DNA of 64,000 bases from the NCBI RefSeq assembly GCF_017352195.1, contig NZ_CP071445.1, positions 2,356,001 through 2,420,000 on the forward strand. The letters are read 5' to 3'. The stretch is from Sedimentibacter sp. zth1 (GTDB lineage Bacteria; Bacillota; Clostridia; Tissierellales; Sedimentibacteraceae). The notes beneath the pieces are model-generated. The model saw only the letters and a list, made by a program, of their open reading frames with translations. It ran no database searches and was not told where the DNA came from. The translations under genes and the position numbers were made by a program. Positions 34,430 through 43,302 of this stretch are shown piece after piece (the first letter of the stretch is position 1; every line of letters begins with the position of its first letter).

Positions 34430-36256
34430 ATGAAAACAGTAAAAAATAAATTTAGTAATAAAAAATTATCACCAATGTACTATATACCACTTCTATTGAT
34501 AGCAGGGTTTGTACCACTTTTAGTACATGGTAAATATATTGATTTGCAAGGAACAGTTCAATCACTATACTGGACAGGCCAAAATCAGGTATTAGACTTT
34601 TTTAGTTATTGGAAATCTCGTTGGGTTATAGTACTTACATCACTCGCTTTATTTACTTACATATGCTTAGTTATATCTAAAAAACTTCCATTTAAAAAAC
34701 AATATAAATATTACATACCAATGGGTATTTATGCATTATTTGTAATTATATCAACTATATTTGCAATAGATGCTTCTACGGCTTTAAATGGATTTGTAGA
34801 TATGTATCAAGGTATGTGGGTATTATTGAGTTATGTTGCTATAACTTTTTTAATGATAAATTTTATAAACAATGAAAGAGATACAAAAATGTTTTTAAAT
34901 GCATTTGTATTTTTGATAATTGTAGAAGGAATAATTGGGGTAGGGCAGTATTTTGGTTTGGATATATTTAACACAAAGTTCGGTAACCATTTAATAGTTC
35001 CTAGCGGAGTAACAGTAGATGGTGGATTAACATTTAACTTTGGAAAACATACAATCTATGGAACACTTTTCAATACAAATTATGTCGGCAGTTTTGCAAC
35101 ACTTATGATGCCTATGGCTGCGGTGTTTTTATTATCAGCTAGAACACTAAAAACTAAAATTATAGGCGTTGTAGCATTTGTACTTTGTACATTTACATGG
35201 ATAGGCTGTAATTCAAGAGCAGGATATGTAGGAGTAGTATTTGCAACTATAGTAGCAATTATAATGTTTAGAAAATATGTAGTTAAGTACTGGAAAATTA
35301 GTGTAAATGTTTTACTTGTTGCAGTTATTTGTCTTGTTGGACTTAATGCTGTTTCTGGTGGTAGAATAATTAATAAAGTTAAAACATTGAATATTTTTAA
35401 AGAGATAGACAGAGTAAAAATAGAAGCTAATAAAGATGATAAATTTATAATAAACAGCATAGATATAGAAGGTAATATAGTAAAAGTAAAATCATCGCAC
35501 CAAGATTTAAATATAAAGATAGAAGGCGATAGTTTATTGTTTATAGATGAAGAAGGAAACAAGTTACCTATGAAAACTACAAAAACTGGAAAATTAATTG
35601 TAGGTTTACCAAAACAACATTATATTCAGGTAGAAATGACTAAAAATTATCCTGGATTTACACTGTCAACGAAGTGGGGTTCAAAAGGCTCGATTAGTTT
35701 CTATATATCCGGAGAAACGATACAACCTATATCTAATACAGGCAGATTAGTTGAAATAAAAGATGTGGAATACTTTAAACAGCTTGAAGGATTAGAAAAG
35801 TTTGCATCAGGTAGAGGATACATTTGGTCAAGAACAATACCGTTGTTGAAAAAGCACGTATTTACCGGTGCCGGAGCAGATAATTTTGCAATTGCTTTCC
35901 CTCAAGATGACTATATAGCTAAAATGAATATGAGTATGGATGCAGCAATGGTTGTTGATAAACCACATAACATGTATTTACAGATGGCAATCAACACAGG
36001 AGTAGTTTCTTTGATAGCATTCTTAACAGTTTGTATCATATATATTGTTAGCAGCATAAAGGCATTATGGCGCGTAAACTATGATACATTAGAGAAGAAA
36101 ATGTGTTTAGCATGCTTTTTAGGAGTTATTGGTTACCTATTTGCTGGAATATTTAATGACCAGATTGTTTCAGTAGCACCATTATTTTTTGTCATATTGG
36201 GGTTAGGAATCAGTATAAATATAAGATTAAATAGAAAAGGAAAAGAAAATGTCTAA
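34430..36256 (+). CDS. O-antigen ligase/polymerase family protein (Wzy_C)
   Basis: The 608 residues begin with a cytoplasmic stretch and about ten membrane helices. The Wzy_C region holds CNSRAGYVGVVFATIVAI. A large outer domain (about residues 315-470, beta-rich) follows, then GRGYIWSRTIPLLKKHVFTGAGADNF and further helices. Enzymes of this family either polymerise repeat units or transfer the finished polymer to an acceptor. As the locus has another polymerase at 26.7 kb, this one may be the ligase that puts the polymer on the wall. ATG at 34430 gives better spacing from AGGGGG than the ATG just before it. Confidence 0.85.
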   Translation: MKTVKNKFSNKKLSPMYYIPLLLIAGFVPLLVHGKYIDLQGTVQSLYWTGQNQVLDFFSYWKSRWVIVLTSLALFTYICLVISKKLPFKKQYKYYIPMGIYALFVIISTIFAIDASTALNGFVDMYQGMWVLLSYVAITFLMINFINNERDTKMFLNAFVFLIIVEGIIGVGQYFGLDIFNTKFGNHLIVPSGVTVDGGLTFNFGKHTIYGTLFNTNYVGSFATLMMPMAAVFLLSARTLKTKIIGVVAFVLCTFTWIGCNSRAGYVGVVFATIVAIIMFRKYVVKYWKISVNVLLVAVICLVGLNAVSGGRIINKVKTLNIFKEIDRVKIEANKDDKFIINSIDIEGNIVKVKSSHQDLNIKIEGDSLLFIDEEGNKLPMKTTKTGKLIVGLPKQHYIQVEMTKNYPGFTLSTKWGSKGSISFYISGETIQPISNTGRLVEIKDVEYFKQLEGLEKFASGRGYIWSRTIPLLKKHVFTGAGADNFAIAFPQDDYIAKMNMSMDAAMVVDKPHNMYLQMAINTGVVSLIAFLTVCIIYIVSSIKALWRVNYDTLEKKMCLACFLGVIGYLFAGIFNDQIVSVAPLFFVILGLGISINIRLNRKGKENV

Positions 36257-38150
36257 TATATATCATTCAGTTTATAATTTCTTAAATAAAAATAGAAAAG
36301 TTGTTTTAGTATTTATAGATAGTTTAATTGCGATTATAACATATTTGTCACCGTTTGTTATGAGTGGTATGTATACTGAAAATGCAGCAACTGTTAAGTT
36401 TGGATTTTTTGTGCAACACTTCTGGATATACACGATCATTTATATAGTCACATTTGTGATTATGGGGGTTTACAAAAACATTTGGAGATATGCAGGTATA
36501 CAAGAAATATATTTATGTTTAAAAGCTTCAATAGTGGGCAATATAGCTTTTATAATTATTAGCTTTGTATTCGGACTTCATGTGCGTTATTATGTATATT
36601 TTGTTATATTCCCTGTTTCAACATTAGGAACGACAGCTATCAGAATTATTTACAGAGCTGCTTTAACCATAAAAAATAATGATAAATATAACCATTCTGA
36701 TATTAAAAATATTCTTATCATTGGTGCAGGTGATGCAACAGTATCGATACTAAATGAAATAAAACATAATAATCCAAATAATTATAGAGTAAGTTGTATA
36801 GTTGATGATGATAAAACAAAAATAGGCAGATGTATTGATGGAATAAAAGTAGTCAATAATACTGGGCAGATACAAAATATGGTAACTAAATTCAATATAA
36901 AAGAAATCATACTTTCTATACCGTCAATAAATAAAGAAAATAAAAAAAGAATTTTAGATATATGTGCAACTACAAAATGTAAGCTTAAAATTGTACCGGA
37001 TTTATCTACAGTACTCAATAATGATGTTAATACAGATATCATGAACAACATTAGAGATGTACAGGTAGAGGATTTACTTGGCAGAGATCCAATCACACTT
37101 GATGATGGAATTACAAAAGAGTATATAAAGGATAAGGTCGTACTTGTGACTGGTGGTGGAGGTTCTATCGGAAGTGAGCTTTGTAGACAGATAGCATCAT
37201 ATGAACCGACAAAACTAATAGTTTTGGATATATATGAAAACAATGCTTATGACATACAACAAGAATTAATTAGAAAATATGGAGCAGAGTTAAACTTAGA
37301 TGTACAAATTGCTTCAGTTAGAGATATAAATAAATTAGAGCAGATATTTAGCAGTGAAAGCATAGATATAGTATTTCATGCTGCGGCTCACAAGCATGTT
37401 CCACTTATGGAAAACAATCCGGAAGAAGCAATCAAAAACAACGTTATAGGAACGTTCAACGTTGCAAGCGTAGCCAATAATCATAATGTTGATAAATTTG
37501 TTCTTATATCAACAGATAAAGCAGTAAATCCAACCAATGTCATGGGAGCAACTAAAAGAATTGCAGAGCTTATCATACAAACATTCGATAAAAGTAGTAG
37601 CACTGATTATGTAGCAGTTCGTTTTGGCAATGTTTTAGGTAGCAATGGCTCGGTTATTCCTCTGTTCATTAATCAGATAAAAGAGGGTGGACCGGTTACT
37701 ATCACACATCCAGAAATTACAAGATTTTTCATGACCATACCAGAAGCTGTTCAGCTTGTACTTAGGGCAGGCTCAATGGCTAATGGAGGAGAAATTTTTG
37801 TGCTTGACATGGGACAACCTGTAAAAATTAAGGATTTGGCATACAATTTGATTAGTTTATCAGGATTAGAACCAAATGTGGATATTGAGGTTACATATAC
37901 AGGACTTAGACCGGGTGAAAAGCTTTATGAGGAGCTTTTGATTGGGAAAGATAAAGGACAGACGAAAACTGATATAGATAAGATATATATAGAAAAACCA
38001 ATGACTATAAACAATGTCAAATTGATTGAAAATTTAAATTTACTAAAAAAAGCATCATACAATATGGATTTAGAACAAGAAATAGAAATTATACAGATAT
38101 TAGTACCAACATATGAATCAAAAATAAAAGTTCAATTAGCCAATGCATAG
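36249..38150 (+). CDS. CapD-type UDP-N-acetylglucosamine 4,6-dehydratase, membrane-bound
   Basis: Four membrane helices occupy about residues 15-130. A CoA-binding-like Rossmann domain (about 150-265) and an extended SDR domain follow: VTGGGGSIGSELCRQI (NAD site), FHAAAHKHVPLMENNPEEA, and the catalytic STDKAVNPTNVMGATKR in which Met replaces the usual Tyr. This is the pattern of PglF/CapD/WbpM long dehydratases, which make UDP-4-keto-6-deoxy-GlcNAc. The aminotransferase at 18.6 kb would use that product. It overlaps the preceding gene by 8 bp. Confidence 0.92.
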   Translation: MSNIYHSVYNFLNKNRKVVLVFIDSLIAIITYLSPFVMSGMYTENAATVKFGFFVQHFWIYTIIYIVTFVIMGVYKNIWRYAGIQEIYLCLKASIVGNIAFIIISFVFGLHVRYYVYFVIFPVSTLGTTAIRIIYRAALTIKNNDKYNHSDIKNILIIGAGDATVSILNEIKHNNPNNYRVSCIVDDDKTKIGRCIDGIKVVNNTGQIQNMVTKFNIKEIILSIPSINKENKKRILDICATTKCKLKIVPDLSTVLNNDVNTDIMNNIRDVQVEDLLGRDPITLDDGITKEYIKDKVVLVTGGGGSIGSELCRQIASYEPTKLIVLDIYENNAYDIQQELIRKYGAELNLDVQIASVRDINKLEQIFSSESIDIVFHAAAHKHVPLMENNPEEAIKNNVIGTFNVASVANNHNVDKFVLISTDKAVNPTNVMGATKRIAELIIQTFDKSSSTDYVAVRFGNVLGSNGSVIPLFINQIKEGGPVTITHPEITRFFMTIPEAVQLVLRAGSMANGGEIFVLDMGQPVKIKDLAYNLISLSGLEPNVDIEVTYTGLRPGEKLYEELLIGKDKGQTKTDIDKIYIEKPMTINNVKLIENLNLLKKASYNMDLEQEIEIIQILVPTYESKIKVQLANA

Positions 38151-38201
38151 AACCCATAAGGAGATATAAACACATATGGGTGATGAACGCTTTAAAAAAA
38201 T

Positions 38202-38220
38202 GGCTCTTTGTCAATAGTTG
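38202..38220 (+). repeat. Dispersed repeat copy directly upstream of pgi
   Basis: GGCTCTTTGTCAATAGTTG ends immediately before GAGGTGGG, the pgi ribosome site, so the junction of repeat and gene lies within the translation start region. The repeat is shared with 11980, 39560 and, in diverged form, 40389 and 43653. Confidence 0.85.
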
Positions 38221-38230
38221 AGGTGGGTAT

Positions 38231-39517
38231 ATGATTAAAGTAAGTACAAATGCAATTAAAGGTTTGGTATTGGAAAAGGAATTAGATGATTTCAATAATC
38301 TTGCTTTTGAGTCACAGAAAAAGGTGTTTGCAAAGTCAGGTGAAGGCAATGAATTTCTTGGTTGGGTTGATTTATATAGTCGTTATGATAAAGAAGAATT
38401 TAGTAGGATAAAAGAAACAGCAGAGAGAATTAAGCATGATTCTAACGTTGTTATTGTTATAGGTATTGGTGGTTCATATTTGGGAGCAAAGGCCGCTATA
38501 CATGCTATAAAAGGTGATTATTTTAATGATTTTAATGTTGACTGTCCCAAAATATATTTTTCAGGATGTAACTTGAGCGGGGAAAGTTATATATACTATA
38601 CATCTTTGATACAAAATCATGATGTTTCACTAATTGTTATATCTAAGTCTGGAACAACATTAGAGCCAGCAATAGGCTTTAGAATTCTAAAGGATGCAAT
38701 GTATGATAAATATGGTGAAACTGCATCAAAAAGAATTTATACTATAACAGATAAGTCTAAGGGTGCTTTGAAAAAATTGTCAGATGATAAGAACTTTGAA
38801 TCGTTTGTAGTTCCCGATGATATTGGAGGAAGATATTCTGTATTTACACCGGTTGGACTATTGCCCATGGCAGTAGTAGGTATTGATATTGATAAGTTTT
38901 ACATGGGGCTTCGTAGTGCTGGTGTTGAGTATTCTACGCCAGGATTAGAAAATCCATGTGTTCAATATGCTATAGCAAGATATTGTCTTTACCAAAAGGG
39001 TAAGGATATAGAAATACTTTTGAATTACAATCCGAGATTGAACTGTATATCAGAGTGGTGGAAACAGCTATTTGCTGAAAGCGAAGGAAAAGACGGTAAA
39101 GGCCTATTTCCGGCATCTATGTCGTTGACAACAGATTTGCACTCAATTGGGCAAATGATACAGGATGGAAATAAAATATTTTTTGAAACTACGGTATATG
39201 ATGAAAGTAAACTACAAGATGTTGTTATACCTAATGATGATAAAAATCTTGATGGTCTAAATTATATTGCAGGTAAAACATTGCAATATATCAACGAAAA
39301 TGCTTATATGGGTACATCTGCAGCACACACAAGTGGTGGTGTGCCAAACTTAGAAATTAGATTGCCATATATAGATGAGTACTATTTGGGTAAGCTTTTA
39401 TATTTTTTCATGATGTCATGTGCTATAAGTGGATATATGTTAGGAGTTAATCCTTTTAATCAACCAGGTGTTGAGGAATATAAATTAAATATATATAGAC
39501 TATTAGGAAGAAAATAA
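38231..39517 (+). CDS. pgi: Glucose-6-phosphate isomerase
   Basis: Converts glucose 6-phosphate and fructose 6-phosphate, feeding nucleotide-sugar synthesis as well as glycolysis. Motifs are IGIGGSYLGAKAAIHA, ISKSGTTLEPAIGF, GGRYSVFTPVGLLP and AAHTSGGVPNLEI. The length of 428 residues is a little short of the usual 440-450 in Firmicutes, but both ends look complete. It sits at the end of the polysaccharide genes rather than in a glycolytic operon. A truncated second copy of its first 60 codons lies just downstream. Confidence 0.95.
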   Translation: MIKVSTNAIKGLVLEKELDDFNNLAFESQKKVFAKSGEGNEFLGWVDLYSRYDKEEFSRIKETAERIKHDSNVVIVIGIGGSYLGAKAAIHAIKGDYFNDFNVDCPKIYFSGCNLSGESYIYYTSLIQNHDVSLIVISKSGTTLEPAIGFRILKDAMYDKYGETASKRIYTITDKSKGALKKLSDDKNFESFVVPDDIGGRYSVFTPVGLLPMAVVGIDIDKFYMGLRSAGVEYSTPGLENPCVQYAIARYCLYQKGKDIEILLNYNPRLNCISEWWKQLFAESEGKDGKGLFPASMSLTTDLHSIGQMIQDGNKIFFETTVYDESKLQDVVIPNDDKNLDGLNYIAGKTLQYINENAYMGTSAAHTSGGVPNLEIRLPYIDEYYLGKLLYFFMMSCAISGYMLGVNPFNQPGVEEYKLNIYRLLGRK

Positions 39518-39544
39518 AAACAATAAAAATATAATTATTATTGA

Positions 39545-39557
39545 AAAGCTAAGAAAT
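39545..39557 (+). terminator. Half of a terminator hairpin after pgi
   Basis: AAAAGCTAAGAAATTT is the left arm of the hairpin found complete at 43219-43256 (AAAGCTAAGAAA with TTTCTTAGCTTT). The right arm is missing because the duplicated repeat begins here, so pgi has no obvious terminator. Confidence 0.5.
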
Positions 39558-39559
39558 TT

Positions 39560-39660
39560 GGCTCTTTGTCAATAGTTGGAGTATGAATCTTTGATTAGAG
39601 TTACGGATGCAATTAAAGGTTTGGTTTATATAGTCATTATGATAAAGAAAAATTTAGTTA
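39560..39660 (+). pseudogene. Truncated, internally deleted duplicate of the pgi 5' end
   Basis: It begins with GGCTCTTTGTCAATAGTTGG, continues with a diverged pgi start (ATGCAATTAAAGGTTTGGT) and then skips about 100 bp to TTATATAGTCATTATGATAA, which is pgi codons 47-54. The frame is lost and it stops matching at about 39660. The copy includes the same upstream repeat as the real gene, showing that repeat and gene start were duplicated together. Confidence 0.88.
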
Positions 39661-39687
39661 AATTGTGATTTAAGGGGTGATAGTGAT

Positions 39688-40377
39688 TTGGGAATTTTGA
39701 TTTTTTATTTCTTATTAGCATTTGGAGTGATTATGTTACCTAGATATATTAGGTATAGAGGTTCTGATTATAAAGAAGCTAGTGGAAATAGTTTCTTTAA
39801 AACAGTATTGGATAAAGGAAATTTTGGAGAGTTTATGACTTTCTCATATCTTGAGAAGTTAGATGGTCATCATAAGCTTATGACGAATCTGTATTTATTC
39901 AAGGATGATGGATCAACAACAGAGATTGATTTAATCATGCTTTCACAAACGGGAATTTATGTATTTGAATCAAAGAACTATAGTGGATGGATTTTTGGTG
40001 ATGAAAAGAATAGGAACTGGACTCAGACACTCCAAAACAAACAGAAGAATAGATTTTTCAATCCAATATGGCAGAATAAAGGACATATATCTGCTTTAAA
40101 ATCGGTTATAGATTTTAGGAATGATAATTTGTACAAGTCCTATATTATATTTAGTAAGCGTTGTACACTTAAGAAAATTAATGTTATTTCTCCTGATGTT
40201 AGAGTCATTAAGAGGAATGTACTCATTAACGCCATAAAGAAGGATATTGAAGGTTCTTCTAATATTTTGACAGTAGAAGAAGTGGATCAATTATATTCAA
40301 AATTAAAAAAATATACATGTGCTGACAAAGCTATTAAAAAAGCTCATGTTGAAAAGATCAAAGCAAAAAGATCATAA
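39688..40377 (+). CDS. NERD-domain protein with N-terminal membrane helix
   Basis: A membrane helix (residues 1-18, GILIFYFLLAFGVIMLP) is followed by a NERD (nuclease-related) domain: GNFGEFMTFSYLEKL, then TEIDLIMLSQTGIYVFESKNYSGWIFG, where the Asp and the E-x-K pair match the nuclease-like active site. The C-terminal 40 residues are basic. NERD proteins are thought to process DNA or RNA, but few are characterised. The start is TTG at 39688, 7 bases after AAGGGGTG; no ATG fits. It is an unexpected neighbour in a polysaccharide region. Confidence 0.83.
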   Translation: MGILIFYFLLAFGVIMLPRYIRYRGSDYKEASGNSFFKTVLDKGNFGEFMTFSYLEKLDGHHKLMTNLYLFKDDGSTTEIDLIMLSQTGIYVFESKNYSGWIFGDEKNRNWTQTLQNKQKNRFFNPIWQNKGHISALKSVIDFRNDNLYKSYIIFSKRCTLKKINVISPDVRVIKRNVLINAIKKDIEGSSNILTVEEVDQLYSKLKKYTCADKAIKKAHVEKIKAKRS

Positions 40378-40388
40378 CCAGCAATTAA

Positions 40389-40410
40389 GGGCTTCTTGTC
40401 AAAAGTTGGG
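40389..40410 (+). repeat. Diverged copy of the dispersed repeat before the ATP-grasp/HAD gene
   Basis: GGCTTCTTGTCAAAAGTTGG differs at three or four positions from the repeat upstream of pgi. It lies 75 bp before the next start codon, the same kind of position as at pgi and its duplicate. Confidence 0.6.
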
Positions 40411-40483
40411 ACATAAATTTATTGTTTGTAAAGCATTAAGATTTGATAACAACAGCCTGCTTTAGACTAGTGGAGGTGTAGAA

Positions 40484-41767
40484 GTGAAAAAAAGAATTGC
40501 AATATTTCCGGCAGGAACTGAAATAGGATTAGAAATTAATAGAGCATTAAAATACTCAACTCATTTAGAGATTTATGGATTTACAAGCTTTAAAGATCAT
40601 TCTGAATATGTTTATTCTAATTATGTTGAAGGATTACCATTCTATTCAGATGATTCGTTTATAAAAGAGTTAAATTATTATCTAGAGAAATACAAAATAG
40701 ATTTTATCTTTCCAGCACACGATGATGTGCAGTTGTTTTTAACAGAGAATGCAGATAAAATTAAATCACTTATTATAACAACAGACTTAAAAACAGTTAG
40801 AGTTTGTCGTTCGAAAATAGAAACTTATAATTATTTTTGTAATGAGGATTTTGTTCCAAAAACCTATAATAATAAGCGAAATGTAGATTTGTTTCCGGTT
40901 TTTATAAAACCTGATATTGGACAAGGATCTCGTGGTGCTAAAGTTATTAACAACATGTTTGAACTTGAAAATGCTATTTATGAAAACCAACAAATAGTGA
41001 TATGTGAATACTTACCTGGAGAAGAATATACTATAGATTGCTTCACTGATTTTAATAGAAATTTGAGAGCATGTAAATTTCGCAATAGGAAAAGGATAAA
41101 GACCGGAATAAGTGTTAACTCTGAAATATTACCTATGGATGAAGAAGTGTTTCAAATAGCCAATATTATTAATGAAAAATTAAAATTTAATGGTGCTTGG
41201 TTTTTTCAATTGAAAAGAGATAAGCATAATAAATATAAACTTTTAGAAATTGCGCCAAGAGTTTCAGGGACAATGGGATTGAGCCGTAATACAGGTATTA
41301 ACTATTCATTATTAACTATATTTAATACAATGAAAATACCAGTGTCTATAATTGAAAACAAGTACAACATTGAGGTAGATAGAGCTTTCATCAGTCGATA
41401 TAAAACTGACCTTGAGTATGATAATATATATTTGGATTTAGACGATACACTAATTGAGAATAAAAAAGTAAACAGTTTTCTAATGATGTTTTTATATCAA
41501 ATTGTAAATGAGCATAAAAAAATTATATTACTTACAAAGCATAAGGAAGATACTAATGCTACTTTGGCTAAACATAAAATATGCCCGGACTTATTTAGTG
41601 AAATAATCCATATAAAAAATGATGATGAAAAATCAGAATATATAATTAGGAGTAAAGCAATTTTTATTGATGATTCATTTTCTGAAAGATATAAAGTAGC
41701 ACAAAACACTGGAATTCCAGTGTTTGATTGCAGTGAAATTGAAGCATTAATAGACTGGAGGGTTTAA
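40484..41767 (+). CDS. ATP-grasp ligase fused to a HAD-type domain
   Basis: Residues 1-300 are a carbamoyl-phosphate-synthase-like ATP-grasp protein: IAIFPAGTEIGLEINRAL at the start, PVFIKPDIGQGSRGAKVI, CEYLPGEEYTIDCF, and LEIAPRVSGTMG. Residues 315-427 are a HAD domain with the nucleophile motif YLDLDDTLI, LLTKH and FIDDSFSER. HAD domains usually remove or transfer phosphate. The fusion suggests one protein that forms an acyl-phosphate bond and also handles a phosphorylated product. The start is GTG, with GGAGGTG 7 bases before it. The next gene starts 2 bp after its stop. Confidence 0.85.
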   Translation: MKKRIAIFPAGTEIGLEINRALKYSTHLEIYGFTSFKDHSEYVYSNYVEGLPFYSDDSFIKELNYYLEKYKIDFIFPAHDDVQLFLTENADKIKSLIITTDLKTVRVCRSKIETYNYFCNEDFVPKTYNNKRNVDLFPVFIKPDIGQGSRGAKVINNMFELENAIYENQQIVICEYLPGEEYTIDCFTDFNRNLRACKFRNRKRIKTGISVNSEILPMDEEVFQIANIINEKLKFNGAWFFQLKRDKHNKYKLLEIAPRVSGTMGLSRNTGINYSLLTIFNTMKIPVSIIENKYNIEVDRAFISRYKTDLEYDNIYLDLDDTLIENKKVNSFLMMFLYQIVNEHKKIILLTKHKEDTNATLAKHKICPDLFSEIIHIKNDDEKSEYIIRSKAIFIDDSFSERYKVAQNTGIPVFDCSEIEALIDWRV

Positions 41768-41768
41768 C

Positions 41769-43073
41769 GTGAGAGAAAATCTGAGGATTGGTATAACAGG
41801 TCCTATTTCAGAAATAAACTTTGGTGATTATGCGATGTTTATAAATAATATATATGATATTGATATTAAGAATATAACCGTATTTTCATATAATAAAGGA
41901 TTTTCTGAAATTATACTTAAAGACTATTGTGAAGGATATGATGTAAAGACAGTTGAGGTCAAATTATATGCTTCTAACAAAATTGATGATGAATTGTCTG
42001 AAGAAGAAAAAAATAAGCCTAAAGTTGGGTTTCAACCTTTTAATCGTCCAACGGATACACCTTTGGATATATTATATAGAGTTGAAAATTTAGAAGAAAT
42101 TAGAGAATATGTTGATAATATTGATATGCTTGTGGTTAATGGCGGAGGATATTTTAACCATTTGTGGAATAATAGCTTATGGCGATCTGACATGTTGAAG
42201 AAAATTATAGTACCTATGCTAATTGCAAATCAAAAAAAGAAAAAGATATTTTTCACAGGTAATAGTTTTGGTCCATTTGATTTAAGTGAAGAGTATTTTA
42301 ATTATATTTTTAATTATTTAAAAAATACAACTTATGCTGTGAGAGATAGGATGTATTCTACAGGCTATCTCTCAAGATTGAATATAGATAAAAATAATAT
42401 TAATTTTATACCAGATGATTTATTTATAATAAATGATTCTTTGCTTAAGTTGCCGACTCATAATATGGTTGACTTCTCTCGTATAGGTAAATATATCGTT
42501 TTAGAAGTTTATTATTCTTTAGAAGAAATTAAAAATTATATTAAAGAACTAAAAAGTTTTAATGAAAGTATATATTTAAAATATGGCTTGTCAATTGTAT
42601 TTATTCCATTTGACTTTAAAAGAGGCGGTATGTGGCAAGGTGAGTATCTGAGTAAAGAGTTAAGTAACTTTTATTTATGTGATCTTAATTTAACTGGATA
42701 TCTACCAATACAAGATGCTTATCAAATAATTAAAAATGCGGAGTTGGTGATTTGTACTAGATATCATGCTATGGTTTTGTCAGTAGGGGCAGGAGTGCCT
42801 GTTATTAACACAATTAAAAAAGTATGCGACGATCATCGTTATTATTTTAATAAAAATTATGGGCTCTTAGAATATGTTTTTGAAGACTTGGAATTCAATG
42901 AGATGGATTTTATAAGAACTGATTTTCCTACTACATTAAAATATCTAGAAGAGAACTTATTAGATGTTATTAGAATTCAAAAAAGTTTGTATGAAACAGT
43001 TCAATATAATAGTAATAAAGATAACTTGAAGAAAACTAGATTTAATTATTTAAAAAAGATTGATGTTATGTAA
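41769..43073 (+). CDS. Polysaccharide pyruvyl transferase family protein (second)
   Basis: Motifs of the pyruvyl-transferase superfamily are clear: ISEINFGDYAMFINNIY, LVVNGGGYFNHLW, FFTGNSFGPFDLS, VRDRMYSTGYL, and CTRYHAMVLSVGAGVPVI. At 434 residues it is longer than CsaB and not closely similar to the one at 29.2 kb. GTG at 41769 follows GAGGGTT that lies inside the end of the ATP-grasp/HAD gene, so the two are translationally coupled and probably act on the same molecule. Confidence 0.84.
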   Translation: MRENLRIGITGPISEINFGDYAMFINNIYDIDIKNITVFSYNKGFSEIILKDYCEGYDVKTVEVKLYASNKIDDELSEEEKNKPKVGFQPFNRPTDTPLDILYRVENLEEIREYVDNIDMLVVNGGGYFNHLWNNSLWRSDMLKKIIVPMLIANQKKKKIFFTGNSFGPFDLSEEYFNYIFNYLKNTTYAVRDRMYSTGYLSRLNIDKNNINFIPDDLFIINDSLLKLPTHNMVDFSRIGKYIVLEVYYSLEEIKNYIKELKSFNESIYLKYGLSIVFIPFDFKRGGMWQGEYLSKELSNFYLCDLNLTGYLPIQDAYQIIKNAELVICTRYHAMVLSVGAGVPVINTIKKVCDDHRYYFNKNYGLLEYVFEDLEFNEMDFIRTDFPTTLKYLEENLLDVIRIQKSLYETVQYNSNKDNLKKTRFNYLKKIDVM

Positions 43074-43102
43074 ATAAAGAATAAATTATTTCCAAGCAGC
43101 TA

Positions 43103-43200
43103 GAGGACTTTGCAATTTTAGAAATGGAATCCGGGTTAAAATGTGGCTTTGATTTTAAGGCTGCTGTGTTTTTACTATAAGCTAAAACATTAAAAACAAT
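43103..43200 (+). pseudogene. Chimeric gene remnant: dehydrogenase piece joined to polymerase piece
   Basis: From 43103 the reading EDFAILEMESGLKCGFDFK matches EDICIPILEKESGLKCGKDFK of the nucleotide-sugar dehydrogenase. Without a gap it continues as AAVFLL, a stop, AKTLKT, matching AAVFLLSARTLKT of the Wzy_C protein at 34.4 kb. Two genes that lie more than 9 kb apart are thus joined at base 43159/43160. No start and several stops are present; it is dead sequence. Confidence 0.8.
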
Positions 43201-43218
43201 TAAATGATAAATATTATA

Positions 43219-43256
43219 AAAAAGCTAAGAAAGTTTACACTAATTTCTTAGCTTTT
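43219..43256 (+). terminator. Complete terminator at the end of the polysaccharide region
   Basis: AAAGCTAAGAAA pairs with TTTCTTAGCTTT around an 11-base loop and is followed by T residues. Its left arm is repeated after pgi. Confidence 0.82.
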
Positions 43257-43302
43257 GTTTGCTAAATTGTGTGATAAAATATAAAACTGTAAATACATTA
43301 AG

